NCBI GenBank assembly: GCA_015143295.1 | Contig: CM026570.1 | Span: 11,060,047-11,124,046, forward strand | Direction: 5' to 3' | Source of the DNA: Tetracentron sinense | Lineage: Eukaryota; Streptophyta; Magnoliopsida; Trochodendrales; Trochodendraceae | Length of the DNA: 64,000 nucleotides | Shown: positions 49,262-60,469 of the stretch, piece by piece | How positions within the stretch are numbered: position 1 is the stretch's first letter | Layout: each line of letters opens with the position of its first letter | Notes under the pieces: generated by a model | Told to the model about the DNA's origin: nothing | Database searches by the model: none | The model's input: only the letters and a program-made list of their open reading frames with translations | Position numbers and translations under genes: made by a program

Positions 49262-49681
49262 TACACTATATATAAAGAAATAAGACTCTTCTCTTTCTCT
49301 TTGATCCCCAAATTCCAATCCTTGACATTTTACAAAAGAGTGATTTTAGGGGATTAGGGGATTGTAACAAGGGCAATAGAGAGATAAGGTAAAGACATAT
49401 ACACTATAATATAAAGAAATAAGACTCATATTTCATCTTCAAACTCACTCGAATATGTAGAATTCTACAAGTGCTAAAGTAGAAGGATTGGGATACGAGG
49501 GATAGAGAATTACAGGGATTTTAAGAGATTGTGATAAGAAGGATAGAGAGAATTTATAGTCCTCTTAATCTAATGAGAAAGATTTTAGAGGATTAGATAA
49601 GAAGTATAGAGGTATATATTTTAAAAATATGTCTTATGAGTCGTTAATTCTTGTTCACACGATTGCACGAGTCTCTCCTAG
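49262..49681 (+). mobile_element. Helitron pair: 5' fragment and a short complete copy
   Basis: 49262-49390 is a 5' fragment (ctacactatatataaagaaa). 49400-49681 is a second copy (tacactataatataaagaaa to gcacgagtctctc then CTAG before T), homologous to 48480-48770. Together they parallel the 45222-48479 block, suggesting segmental duplication. Confidence 0.6.
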
Positions 49682-49699
49682 TTTTTTGTAAACAAAAAT

Positions 49700-50055
49700 A
49701 GACTTGAAATTAATTCTCTTTGTAACCAGACTCCTTGGAGATCAGTTACACCCAGTCACCACGTGTCCCTATGGACACTTCTTAACCGTGGTTATCATTC
49801 ACCCACCACTAGGATTACTAACTATCCTTGGTTTTTAGAAAAAATATAAAAAAAAAGTTTAACCTTAGGAGTTAGTGAACTTTAACCAAAGTTAAAAATA
49901 AAGTTTAATATATTTTTTTTCTAAAAAGTAAGGATAGGTGGAAGAACCCTAGAGGTGAGTGAATCCTAACCATATTTGAGGGGTGTCAATAAGGGCATGC
50001 GGCGACCTGGAGCATAACCAGACCTCCTAGGAGTCCCGTTACAACCGGGGAGAAT
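49700..50055. mobile_element. Full-length MITE next to the GCN5 promoter
   Basis: Left end gtaaccagactccttggag, right end ctaggagtcccgttacaacc, with the family's cgtgtccctatggacac / gggcatgcggcgacc and ttaaccgtggttatcattca arms. Its right edge is about 190 bp from the telo-box cluster of the GCN5 leader. Confidence 0.75.
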
Positions 50056-50247
50056 TTTAAGTAAAAACAAATATAGTGGTATTTTAGTCATTTAAAAGTT
50101 AAAACTCATCATCCAGTTTAATTTTTTTCTTTATTAAAAAATAAAAATTATTACTAGTTTCGTAATTCTAAATGTAAACAAGGGCAAACAATCTAATTTG
50201 GCATTCTTCCTTCCTCCTAACAGAAATCCTCATCGTCTTCGTTCGAA

Positions 50248-50306
50248 AAACCCTAAATTCTCTGCAAAACCCTAAATTAATTTCTCCTAACATCCGAAAA
50301 CCCTAA
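50248..50306 (+). promoter_or_regulatory. Three telo-box motifs (AAACCCTAA) upstream of GCN5
   Basis: Exact AAACCCTAA at 50248-50256, 50267-50275 and 50298-50306, 71-129 bp before the ATG. In plants such boxes are common in promoters and leaders of housekeeping and chromatin genes, where TRB-type proteins bind. Function here is inferred. Confidence 0.75.
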
Positions 50307-50376
50307 TTCAAAAGCCTCTGCAAGAGACGCAACATCCCACCGTAAATTCCTTGTTCTTCAAGCGATTTTGTAAGAA

Positions 50377-53300
50377 ATGGATGGTCATTCAGCACATCTA
50401 ACCGCACCAGTTCGTTCTCGGAGCTCCCAATCTCCATCTCCATCACATTCAGCTTCTGCTTCCATCTCATCCTCTGCACACAAGCGCAAGTTAGCCTCCG
50501 AAGATCACGCCCCAGCTTTCCCCTCTTCGTTCTCCGATACCAGAGATGGAGCTCTCACTTCTAACGATGATCTTGAAAGCATTAGCGCTCGTGGCGCTGA
50601 ATCCGATTCCGAGGATGATTCAGAGGAGGTTGTTGATGATGATGAAGAAGAATACGACGATTCAATGCGAACTTTCACCAATGCTCGGTTGGATAACAAT
50701 GCGAATTTGAGGAATACAAAGCTGAAATCAGAGAATTCGTCGATGAAAATTGATTCTTCGGGGATGTCGGAGATTGGTAAAGAAGAACGTGGGGCTACTG
50801 CTGCTTCAGGGCTTCCGCCACCTGCCGCCGCGAATTCGATTTCCGGGATTGTGGTGAAGGAGGATACAGTTAAAAGTATATTTACCGAGAATATCCAGAC
50901 TAGTGGGGCTTACAGTGCAAGGGAAGAGAGCTTGAAGAGAGAGGTATAATTGATTTTTTTTCCTGGTTCTTTTGTTGTAAGTTCATTTGATTTGAATTAA
51001 TTGATATTCATAAGTTGAACCAATATACCTGATGAAATGAATGGAATTCTCCACAAAAGTTGAACTTCTTTAATCTTGTGAGGTAAAAAAAGTGCTGGAC
51101 AACACTTTTTGCTTAATTTTGAGAACTAAATTGAACTGGATTGTTTTTGGAGAGTAAACTGGATTGTATTTTTGGTGGAGACAGAAAAAAAGGTGCTGGA
51201 CAACACCCTTTTTTTGTTTTGTTTTGGGAGTGCATTGAAACATGACTGGTTCAGCTTGAGTTTACCTTGAAAAAGAAAATATCCATAATTTGTATTTGGT
51301 TCTATGGGAAGTGTATTTACTTATTTGGAACATAGTTTAGGGATTGCCTTTCCCATTACTGTCTACCATTAGATTGGTTAAATCCCGACTTCGAGAAGCA
51401 GTATAGGTTGTCCCCCTGGTGAGTTCAATCCTGATGAGATCAATCCTGGTTTTCACAAAATCGACATAGTGATTTTCTTTCTGAAGGAATGGCTAATCTT
51501 GTATTGCCATGTTTTGTTGGATGGGCTGTTGGCAGTCATGAAGTTAGAGGTGTCTATACAGTTGCTATATGTAACAGGGTCTTTAAGTTGATGGTGAATA
51601 ATTCGTGATCCAATTTTTTCTAACACCTTTCTTCCTAGTGATTGAGAGACTTTACTGAGTTCCCAGAGCTCGATACATTGCTTGCTATGTAAACAATATT
51701 GCAGGTTAATCTTCTTGAAAGCGTCCAAGAATCTCCAAATGTCCCTTGGTGGTAGTATGGCCAGGAATTCCTTAGGAAGTGCCTTAGATATCTTCAGTTT
51801 GATCCAGCCATTGGGAAGAGAAGTCCACCCAATCAAATTTTGGTTCCTGGTGATGTGGCAAACCTAATAGATGGTATCCTGCATGTGCTCGTTGCACGTT
51901 GGAGAGACAGAGATACAGTAGCTTTATGCGATGACCATTGATTATGCAATATAAGGTTATTACATGGTTTCCAAAGGTTCCAAGTTCCAACGATATATGA
52001 AACTGCATGACCAGGGTATCTGAAAATGGGGACGTGGATCCAGGCAGGACATATTAGTAATTATTCTGCTAGGTTTTGAACTGAAGGAGATGTATCACAT
52101 TCTCTAAACATGTGGATGGTATATTCAGAATGATTAAAACAGAATAGAAATTGAACATCCGTGTCTGCAGATGTAATCACTTCATTGGTTCAGAGTTGAT
52201 CATCAAGGTTCAAAATCTCGATGAGATCTCACATATTTCGACGAGATATCTCGATCTCGGAGGGTCCCAATATATCTAGACGGGGTATTATAAATTTTTC
52301 AATTTTTCAGGAAATATCGACCGAAATTTTGGAATCGCACGATATTTCCGAAATTTCGGTTGAAATCTTCAAAAAAATTGTTACTGAGAAAAAAAACCAA
52401 TTTTTTTTCGTTTTTTTGCTGTGATTTTTTTTTCGTGAAACCTTATAGGGTTCACTTTTTCTGAAATAGAAAAAGGAAAAAAGAAAAAAAACAGAGGAGA
52501 AAGAAGGAAAAAGAGAGGAGAAAGGAGGAAGAAGAAGAGAGGAGGAAGGAAGAAGTACTTGTAGCCTGGATCCTGGAGGACTTCAATCGCCTTCGATGTC
52601 GCCATCACCGTCTCTGTCGCCGTCACTTTCGCCGTCGCCGAGCAGTGACTCTTGTCGTTGGACGCTGGGTGTTGCCTGTTGGCATGGTTTAAAATATCGA
52701 TACGTATCGACTGATACAGGCCGATACGTATCGACTGATACAGGCCGATACGTATCCTATTTGGAGTTATCCGATACACTGGTACGTTGGAAAAAAGCTC
52801 TGCTGTATCTGGCCGATACAGGCCTGATACAAGGATTTTTCAGTTAATTTTTTTTCTCCTTCCATTTACACTAGGATCCACAACACAGACCCAATACACA
52901 ACTTATTTACATAAAATATTATTTAAGTAAATGATTTTAAATTGATTTTTTTACATTTACTTTAGATATTCATATTTAAATAAGATTATCTCCCTATTTG
53001 AATTTAATAAAAATTATTTTGGATACAAATTCCTGAAGAATAAAAAATCAATTTTCCAGTTCAAGAACAAAACCCTCTTTTTAGCACCTTTTAGGGATTG
53101 AGTTAGAATTTCAACTTCCCAATGATAAAGAGTATTTATTAAATATTAAAATTTCTTAAATTCTATTATATCAAAAATTACCAAAACCCAAAAGTCTTCC
53201 AAACAAAGTCTCGTATTTTAGTCTTAAAAAATATTTTCATATATAGGGTCAAAAAGTCATCTAACAGTATAATAAGTTCAACAGAAAAAGACTTATATTA

Positions 53301-56300
53301 AGCTTAAAATTTAGGGTTGTAATTCAATGCATTCTTATTTTAAGGTTTTAAAATCAAAAAAGAAAAATTCTTACAAGTGGCTATGTTTTGTATTTTCCTA
53401 CCTTGCATTCACGCATTTTTTAACTTATGAAATTGTTATCTCTTATATACATGGTTATAAACATAGTTGGAGGCTTACATTTAGTTTGTTTTTAGCTGCA
53501 TTAAAAGAAGTTATATGCAAGGTATCTAAGTTTTTCCTTGCGTATCCAAGCATTTCTTCGCGTGTCCTAATTTTTTTCGCCGTATCCATCCGATATGATC
53601 CGATACGCCGATGCGTATCTTGTTTTGGATTTACCGATATAGCACCCGATACCGATATTTTGAACCATGCCTGTTGGTGAGTCTCTCCTCTTCCCCTCTT
53701 CTCTTCTCTGTTTTTTCTTTTTAATCTTGAATATGATCTTACAAATGTTAGGATTAAGGATTTTAAAGTTATAACGGTTTTTTACGAAAAAGAACCTTAG
53801 TTATTCATTAATAACTAAAAGGTACTTATTTATGAATAATTTTCATTTTTAGATTTTTTTTAGAGACCCCTCCCTTACATTACAATTTACACACTAATGA
53901 TATTAAAAAAAAATTGTATTAAATAAGAGTGTTAGTAGTGGAGGCCTAATAACAGTGTAGTCAAGGCGTCTAGGCGATGCCTAGGCGATTAGCCCCGGCT
54001 AGGCGAGGCGTTGCCTAGGCGATAAATTTAATATAAATATATATATAATTATATATATATCACGTATATATATAACATTAAAAAGATCAAAACTCCACAC
54101 CCACATTCCACAAAAACATAAAATAAAAAGTCTATTACAAGCATTCATCACATAACCAAAGACATGTTAACATAGTGGAGTATTAAACACTTCAAAATCT
54201 GGGCAAAATACCCAAATTTGTGTCGTCCATGTATAATATTAGGCAGAGCCCCCTACAATTGCCCGGGGGGGTGGCAGGGGGGGCAGCGCCCCCCTGCGAC
54301 GCACGATTTAGAATTTTATTACTACTTCATTACATGTTTTTATATTTTTATTTATTTATTGGGAAATTTTGGATTTTTTTTAAGCAAAATTTTTTTTTTT
54401 TTTTTATAGGATCGCCCGCCTAGAGGGGCGCCTAGGCGACGCAGGCCCAAAGTCGCCTAGGCGACGCCTTGACTACACTGCCTAATAATATTTCATAAAT
54501 TAAGAATTGCAAAAAATTCCATGTTTTTCACTATTTTTTTTCAATTTTTTCCTCCACATGCGATATTTTTCCCTCGATATCAATATATTTTGCGAAATAT
54601 CCTCGATATATATTTTTTTCACGGCTCAAAGTGACATGCGAAATCGATATTCAGAACCTTGTTGATCATAGCTGAGCAGCCAGAAAAAAACTGATGCAAG
54701 GAAGAACCAAACTGCTCTTCCATATCAAGTTGTGATGGTTTTTTTGAGGATGTTGGTTGAGTAGAAGGTTGGACAAAAGATCGCATCTACGTTGGTGCTT
54801 CTAAGCATGTGCGTATAAAACATCCACACTCCACACCATTCGCAGTAATTTTACATCTTCGATAAAAGATGGTAATTTACCATAATTATGAGTAGGGGTG
54901 GTTATTGAACAAAATGTTCGTGAACTACTCGGGCTCGGCTCGTTAAAAACTCGAGTATCGTTCGTTTATTTAGTAAATGAGCCAAGCTTGAACACCGTTT
55001 TTAAGCTCGTTTAGTAAACGAGCCGAGCTTGAACACACCCCTGCTCGGCTCGATAAAAGCTCGGTTCGATAACATATATTTATTTAAATAAGTGTGGGTG
55101 TGGCCATGTGGGTGTGGGTTTGGGTGTGTGTGCTGCTGGGTGTGAGTGGTGTTATGTATTAGTGTTACCAAAAAAAAAAAGGTGGGTGTGGGTGTGTGGG
55201 TTTGGGTTGTGGGTGTGTGGGTTTGGGTGTGACCGTTTGGGTGTGTGGGTTTAGGTGTGACCGTGTGGGTGTGTGGGTTTGGGTGTGGTGATTGATGAAG
55301 TGTGTTGCTGGCTTGTAGCTTGTGATTCCTTTATGGAGTTTGTCCCACATCGGAAACACAAGCAATGTTTGGTGGAAGAGTTGACTATAAAATGGGTCAT
55401 GACTAATAAGAGTGAATGTTTATCAATGGTTTGGGCTTGGGACAAAGATGGGCTTCATCTGATTTCCTAATAATTGGCCCATATCATATATAACAGTTGG
55501 GCCATGCAGGCAAGACCCATTTTGAACAATAGTTGGCCCATACAAATAAGACCCATTTTAAACAAAAGCTATTAAGATTTGTAGGCTCGAGCTCGGCCTA
55601 AGCAGTCTAATCCGAGCCGAGCTTAGCTCGAACTTGTTTATGCTTTTTCGAGCCGAGCTCGAGCCGAGTTTGAACACTAGTTTTAAAGTTTGAACCGAGC
55701 TCGAGCCGAGTTCGAGCAATAGCAAAAGTTAGCGAGCCGAGCTTGAACAACCTATTACTCGGCTCATTCGGCTCGTGTATCACCCCTAATTATGAGGGGG
55801 TCTACATTGGCTAATCTCTAAGGGCCTAACACTTTAGTTGATGCCTTAGCTAAAGAATTGGGAGCACCTCTTTTGATTTGGATTGGGGCCATTAGAGAAC
55901 CTTGAAAAAGTTTTGACCCTTCCTATTGAAATGGAGTTCCATTTTGCCAATATACTTGATACCCACTGACCAGAAATGAACTTCAATATGGACCCATTGT
56001 CATCCCTAAAGAAACTGCTGGTGTACCTTCCTATTGGAAGTTGCTGTGCCTGAAAGTTCATTAACTCTTCCAAATGCAGCATCCACTTCAAATAGCACTT
56101 TGCGCTTACAGTACTACGGTGATTATAGGACGCAATTTCAAACCACTACTTTAGTAATTATGTCTGTTGAAAGTTAGATCCCCCCATTCTCTACGGAAAA
56201 TTATCCTCTTACTGCCTCCAGGAAGTGCAACTCTGTGTTTTCTACAATTCATATCCTTCTAGATGGGTGATGCATGGGGTGATGATGAGTTGAAATCCAT

Positions 56301-57273
56301 CTGAAATCTCAGAGATGTGGACCAATGGGGAGGACATGAGTGTTGACAGACAGAAGGGAGAAACCAGGGTTTTGGTTTTCTGTTTTATCAATTTTAGGTG
56401 ATGCCCTTCTGGGTTGCTTTGGGGGTGGATGATTGAATCGCGGAGAGTAGATGATCCAACAGTAGTTGCCTAGGTTCGCCTGGCTGTAGACCTTAGGTTT
56501 ACACTATTATGACTGTAGTTTTAACTACACGCGTGTGTTGTTTATTTTTAAATTTTTCTTGTTCAGAATCAATTAAATGATTTTCTCAGTTGCTGCAAAT
56601 AATGACATTAGGCTTATTTTTTTATGTTTACATCTTTCTCAGGTATTAGGTATTTCCCATTCACACCTCATTTTATGTTCTCCGATTTTCTTGCTTTTCA
56701 TGCATTGCAACATTCTTTCTTTCACTCATTTATTAGTACACCGGATCCCTCAACTTTGGCCTTTTAGTACTTTTGTAAATTTTACAGTTTAGAAGTATTA
56801 CCAGTTTTTTTTTCCATTGTCAAAATTCCACTAAACCACATTGCTAATATGTGCCATTTTTAAGTATTCTTCAACCTATGAATTATGTTACGATCAAACT
56901 GTCATCATTGTGGTGGATTTACCGATTTGAATTTCTTCACAGGAGGAGGCTGGGAGACTCCAATTTGTATGTCTTGCAAATGATGGAGTTGATGAGCATA
57001 TGGTTTGGTATCTATTTCCTCTCTGAGAACATCTGTGCAGAGTCTATAATTATGCACTGTTTACATTACGTCATTTATTCTCAGCCTTATTTTTGGTGAC
57101 AAACTACCAAAAGCACTGTGGAAATTATCGCTTAATCAGAGTCATTCATTTTTGTGGAGTTTGAGTATGGCTTTCTTATTTGCTTTCCTCAGGTTGATAG
57201 GATTGAAGAATATCTTTGCTAGGCAACTACCTAACATGCCTAAGGATTACATTGTTCGTCTTGTTATGGACAG
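50377..57273 (+). CDS. GCN5: Histone acetyltransferase GCN5 (HAG1), 3'-partial: first three coding exons
   Basis: Catalytic subunit of SAGA-type complexes, acetylating histone H3 in the nucleus. Exons: 50377-50943 (189 codons: [20 protein letters not shown], the [12 protein letters not shown] block, [20 protein letters not shown], an acidic run, and the end [15 protein letters not shown]), 56943-57007 ([20 protein letters not shown]) and 57193-57273 ([20 protein letters not shown] then VRLVMDR). The frame is continuous and the sites are GT-AG. This covers the variable N-terminus and the beginning of the acetyltransferase domain. The acetyl-CoA-binding core and the bromodomain are not in the window. 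I searched the remaining 6.7 kb for the expected KHKSVM-type exon and did not find it, so intron 3 must run past 64000, or the gene is broken there. Introns 1 and 3 are loaded with transposons. Confidence 0.93.
50944..52204 (+). other. GCN5 intron 1, first part
   Basis: A 20-bp word (gctggacaaca preceded by a-rich sequence) occurs twice, at 51093 and 51195. On the minus strand, 52010-51453 holds frame-broken translations such as [14 protein letters not shown] that recall the RNase H domain of plant LINEs (WxxPPxGWIKLN). This is a weak match. Confidence 0.35.
52683..53669. mobile_element. Nested element with cgatacgtatcg termini
   Basis: Left end catggtttaaaatatcgata, right end taccgatattttgaaccatg; flanks CCTGTTGG on both sides (52675-52682 and 53670-53677). 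The terminal zones repeat gatacgtatcg and gatacaggcc. The interior 52970-53330 aligns with 60860-61160. Confidence 0.85.
53953..54480. mobile_element. Nested element with cctaggcg termini
   Basis: Ends cagtgtagtcaaggcgtcta and cgacgccttgactacactg; target duplication CCTAATAA (53945-53952 and 54481-54488). Subterminal cctaggcg/cgcctaggc repeats at both ends. A fragment with the same words sits in a GBP intron near 2878-2905. Confidence 0.85.
54893..55788. mobile_element. hAT-like element with gagctcg subterminal repeats
   Basis: TAGGGGTG...CACCCCTA with exact 8-bp target duplication ATTATGAG (54885-54892 and 55789-55796). Both ends are rich in gagctcgagccgag. The interior has a GT-rich minisatellite and a tttgtcccacatcgg word common in plant LTRs. 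Confidence 0.85.
55088..55300. repeat. GT-rich minisatellite (gtgtgggt-type units)
   Basis: About 200 bp of variable gtgtgggtttgggtgtg units inside the hAT-like element. The minus-strand Thr/Pro/His-rich frame is an artefact of it. Confidence 0.9.
55797..56942 (+). other. GCN5 intron 1, last part
   Basis: Near 55830 the plus strand reads [14 protein letters not shown], like the end of a retroelement RNase H. Nothing else is recognised up to the acceptor at 56941-56942 (ttcttcacag). Confidence 0.35.
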
Positions 57274-58328
57274 GTATGCACCATGAAATCTTCTTCATGA
57301 ATTATAGAACTAGTACTAATTTGTCAGTGTTGCTTGCTTGATTGATTTACTCAGTTGTCTCCTCCATCTTCAGCCTGATATATTGTCCTTTCATTAAGGT
57401 TTTGGATATTTCTTTCCCACCCAAAAAAAAAAAAAAATTGCCAAGAAAATCAAATGTAACCTTCATCCCCTATTATATAATTATATTAGTATTTTCTGTT
57501 GGTAAGGTGTGTCCAATGTTTCAAGGGCTGTTATGGACCTGGTTTGGTCCGATCTCGGCATGATCAATTGATCAGTCTGGGCCAGGCCTGACAAGGCTGA
57601 TCATATGCGTATATTGGCCTTGGCCCAAGTTGGGATTAATAGGCGTCAAGTCGTGCTTGTGAACAATGTTTTAAATTTTCGATCTTATGGGGAAGTTTTG
57701 AAAATGGAAAACTTTGTGGGTTATTTTCGATTTGAGGGCGTATTTTGAAGTCGGTTCATTATGATAGTTTAAACTTTAAACCGATAAAAAATTTTTTTGG
57801 TTGTATTGAAGAATAGGGGAATGAGAAAGATGTAATTTTATTTTTATTTTTTTCATAAAAAATCAGGAAATGAATTTCTTTTATTAGCAAAACTTCAAGA
57901 AAGGTTAAAATCAACATTATTACACACAAGACTCAGGATAATACCGAAAACAATCATTTACAGTAAGGCAAGTTTAGGGGGCAAAGCTACACGCTGACAG
58001 ACATATATGATATTCGGGTAACCAAATTAACAACCAATAGTTATATAGTGAAAATAAATAAACTCAATTAACATAATGAACAATTCCAAATAGTCACTCA
58101 TATCCACCTAGAGTTGCAACTTACATGCTAGCTCGATGTTTTCATCCCTATCTTGACCAGAGGCAATAATTTTGTCGTCCGCATTTCAAGTTATTTTAAA
58201 AATTATTATATATATATATTTTATAAATTATGGTTTAATTGAATAAGTTAACTTAAAAAAACACATAATTGCTAATATGACTACGAATCATGTCAAATTG
58301 CGTAAATACATTAAGTGAAAAGGTGTTC
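57274..58328 (+). other. GCN5 intron 3, first part
   Basis: No exon found. Contains an A-run at 57424-57437 and a stretch near 57500-57660 with ctgatca/tgatcag palindromes and ggccttggccc, possibly a decayed MITE. Confidence 0.4.
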
Positions 58329-59670
58329 TTTTTTTTTTTTTGATCGGTAATCAGGAGAAATATATTGAAAGATGAATAAGATGAAGGGGTAGTTTTGGTA
58401 GGGGGTTGGAGTTGGTGGTAGGTGTGGTGGTTGAGTTTACTTGCTTGTAAACTCTTTGTTGGTTTTGTTGTTTCCTGTTCCTTTTGTTTTCTTTAATAAA
58501 GTGTGCAATTGATCAAAAAAAAAAAAGATGAATAAGAGGAACTACAAGTAGAACCGGGAGGATACTGAGAAATAACCATCCGAGCAGAAATCAGACTACT
58601 ATATGGCTACAAAAAGAAAGGACAAAAATATTACTAAAAAGATACTACATTTCTAAGAGCTGGGCTCCCAAACTCGCAGACATGCGGCAATTTAACAACC
58701 ATTCCAAAATTGAATGCCTTATGCGTGCACATATTTGAGGAATTGAAGAAGGGGAGTTCTCGAAGGCTCTAGAATTCCTCTCCTTCCAAATGATCCAAGT
58801 TATAGTCCTGGGCAACACATACCAAATTGCCACAAGATCACCCACCACACTAGCTCTAGACTAGCAAGATAAAGAATTCCAGAATGAGTCAGGGAAGACC
58901 TAGGCTACTCTGACTCGGGTAAGAAAATATCCCCAAATCTCATGAGCAATGGGACAATGTAACAACGAATGATTCATTGACTCTTCCGCAAGGAGGCATA
59001 TGTAGCATTGATTGGCCATCCTCCAGCCTCTCTTTTCAAGTTGTCACATATGAGAATTTTATCCAGAGCTGCGGTTCAAAGGAAGAAAGCTACTTTTAAT
59101 GGAATTTGAGGGTTCCACATAGACTTATGAGGAAAAGTGCAGGAGCACCTTAGCTCAAGAGTTTGTAGCAATGATCTCACTGAGAACCGACCCTTATTAT
59201 CCCTAGTCCAATCTGTGTATCTCTACTGAGTGGACGAGGTACATGGGTTGTAATGTTTGTAAAAGAGAGCAATATTCGTCAATTTCCCAATCATTCAAGG
59301 GCTGCTTCAATCTCGTGGTCCAAACAACCTCATCATTACGCATCTCAAAACAGTCTGCTACTAATGCTGTTTTTTCTAGGGATAGACGGAAGAGACTTTC
59401 AAACCGAACCCTGAGACTGCTCTCACCACACCACACATCCTTCCAAAAGCGAACCTCCACCCCACTACCCACTCTAAATGAGAAGAACGGGTCTAGCAAA
59501 CTCGTCACCACCATGATTCATTTCCTCAAACCCACCCCATGAGGGCCCCTAACTTGCTTGGGAGATCAACTCGAAACTTGGCCATATCGAGCAATAATTA
59601 CTTTAGGCCATAGGCTCTCCCTTTACTCCCTGAAACGCCACATCCATTTTCCTAGGAGAGCTTTATTGAT
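58329..59670 (-). mobile_element. LINE (L1-type) 3' part, degenerate
   Basis: Ends in a poly(A) tail (T run 58329-58341 on the plus strand). Minus-strand frames show NKALLGKWMWRFRE, VGSGVEVRFWKDVWCGESSL and TITWIIWKERNSRAFENS, the C-terminal region after the reverse transcriptase of plant L1 elements (the zf-RVT zone). Several stops; 5'-truncated near 59670. Confidence 0.85.
58381..58526 (+). mobile_element. Short A-tailed LINE-end insertion with 10-bp target duplication
   Basis: Flanked by GATGAATAAG on both sides (58371-58380 and 58527-58536). It ends in a 12-A tail after ctttaataaagtgtgcaatt gatc. It lies inside the 3' end of the minus-strand LINE and has the form of a severely 5'-truncated L1 retroposition. 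Confidence 0.85.
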
Positions 59671-59673
59671 GGT

Positions 59674-59720
59674 TATTAATAAGGATACCTTTCCTCCCCG
59701 AAAAGGTATCCTTATTAATA
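59674..59720. repeat. Perfect 19-bp hairpin
   Basis: Arms tattaataaggataccttt-type, 59674-59692, and its exact complement, 59702-59720, with a 9-base loop (cctccccga), at the truncated edge of the LINE. Confidence 0.9.
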
Positions 59721-60469
59721 TGATTTTTTTTGTTAATAATGTTATTTAAATATACCCAACCAATACATTTTTGGGCAAAGGAATGGTTATCCTTTACATA
59801 CCTACTAGTTATATATTTTTGAATATATACTCAATCTCAATTATTTTATCTTAAAATGAGGATTTGGTCCCAATTTTTCTTAATGGAGTTGCTGATTCTC
59901 ACTGGAGAACGCAAGAATTCAAAAAACTTTGATAACCTTTGGTTCTCAAATTTTTCCTTGATTTGTTGCTGGAGGCCGAGATTTCCAGAAAATTTGGTTG
60001 ATATCATCAAAATATTGCCAATTGCTAAGGGAAATAAGAAAAATAATTGTGTTATTTTTGCGAAATGTGGAATATCTACCAATATTTCCCCCAAAGAATG
60101 TAAATTGGAGTAGAAATCTACTAATATTAGAGTGGTACGCAAAATGTTGAAATTTCGGCCGATATTTTGCATATATCACCGAAATGGAAACCATACTCGT
60201 GATTTAAAAATATTCAGTTGGAGCCCACATCTGGTGTAACATGTCCGGAGCTAGGTTTAGGCCCAAGTTAAGTTTGAATCAAGCCCGTCTCATAATAAAT
60301 AAGTCTTCGAATAATATTATATATGTTAATACAAGTGCATAAACTATGTGATTAATTTAACCAACGTTTATTGGAAAAAGCAACCTCAAAGATTTGGGAC
60401 CAAAAATGGTTATTTTTCACGGCTTGATAGATAATTTGATATTTGGCTAGGCTTTTAGGCTTGGGCTTA
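59721..60469. other. Gene-free intronic interval
   Basis: Near 60140-60200 there are aaatttcggccgatatttt and accgaaatgg words like those at the ends of the element at 52205-54660; the boundaries of a third such copy are not resolvable. No exon seen. Confidence 0.4.

Larger units (their letters stand above)
52205..54660. mobile_element. Mutator-like element in GCN5 intron 1 (outer)
   Basis: Left end aaggttcaaaatctcgatga, right end atcgatattcagaacctt; target duplication GTTGATCAT (52195-52203 and 54661-54669). Both ends are built from cgaaatttcgg/cgatatttcc words. Hosts two further insertions (52683-53669 and 53953-54480). The open frames inside are low complexity. Confidence 0.8.

Noticed and set aside
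52381..52847. Ser/Pro-rich and Phe-rich frames around the cgatacgtatcg repeats
   Set aside because: Both are produced by purine-rich or palindromic terminal repeats of nested elements, and they overlap each other on opposite strands.
55165..55365. Thr/Pro/His-rich small protein
   Set aside because: Low-complexity translation of the GT minisatellite inside a hAT-like element.
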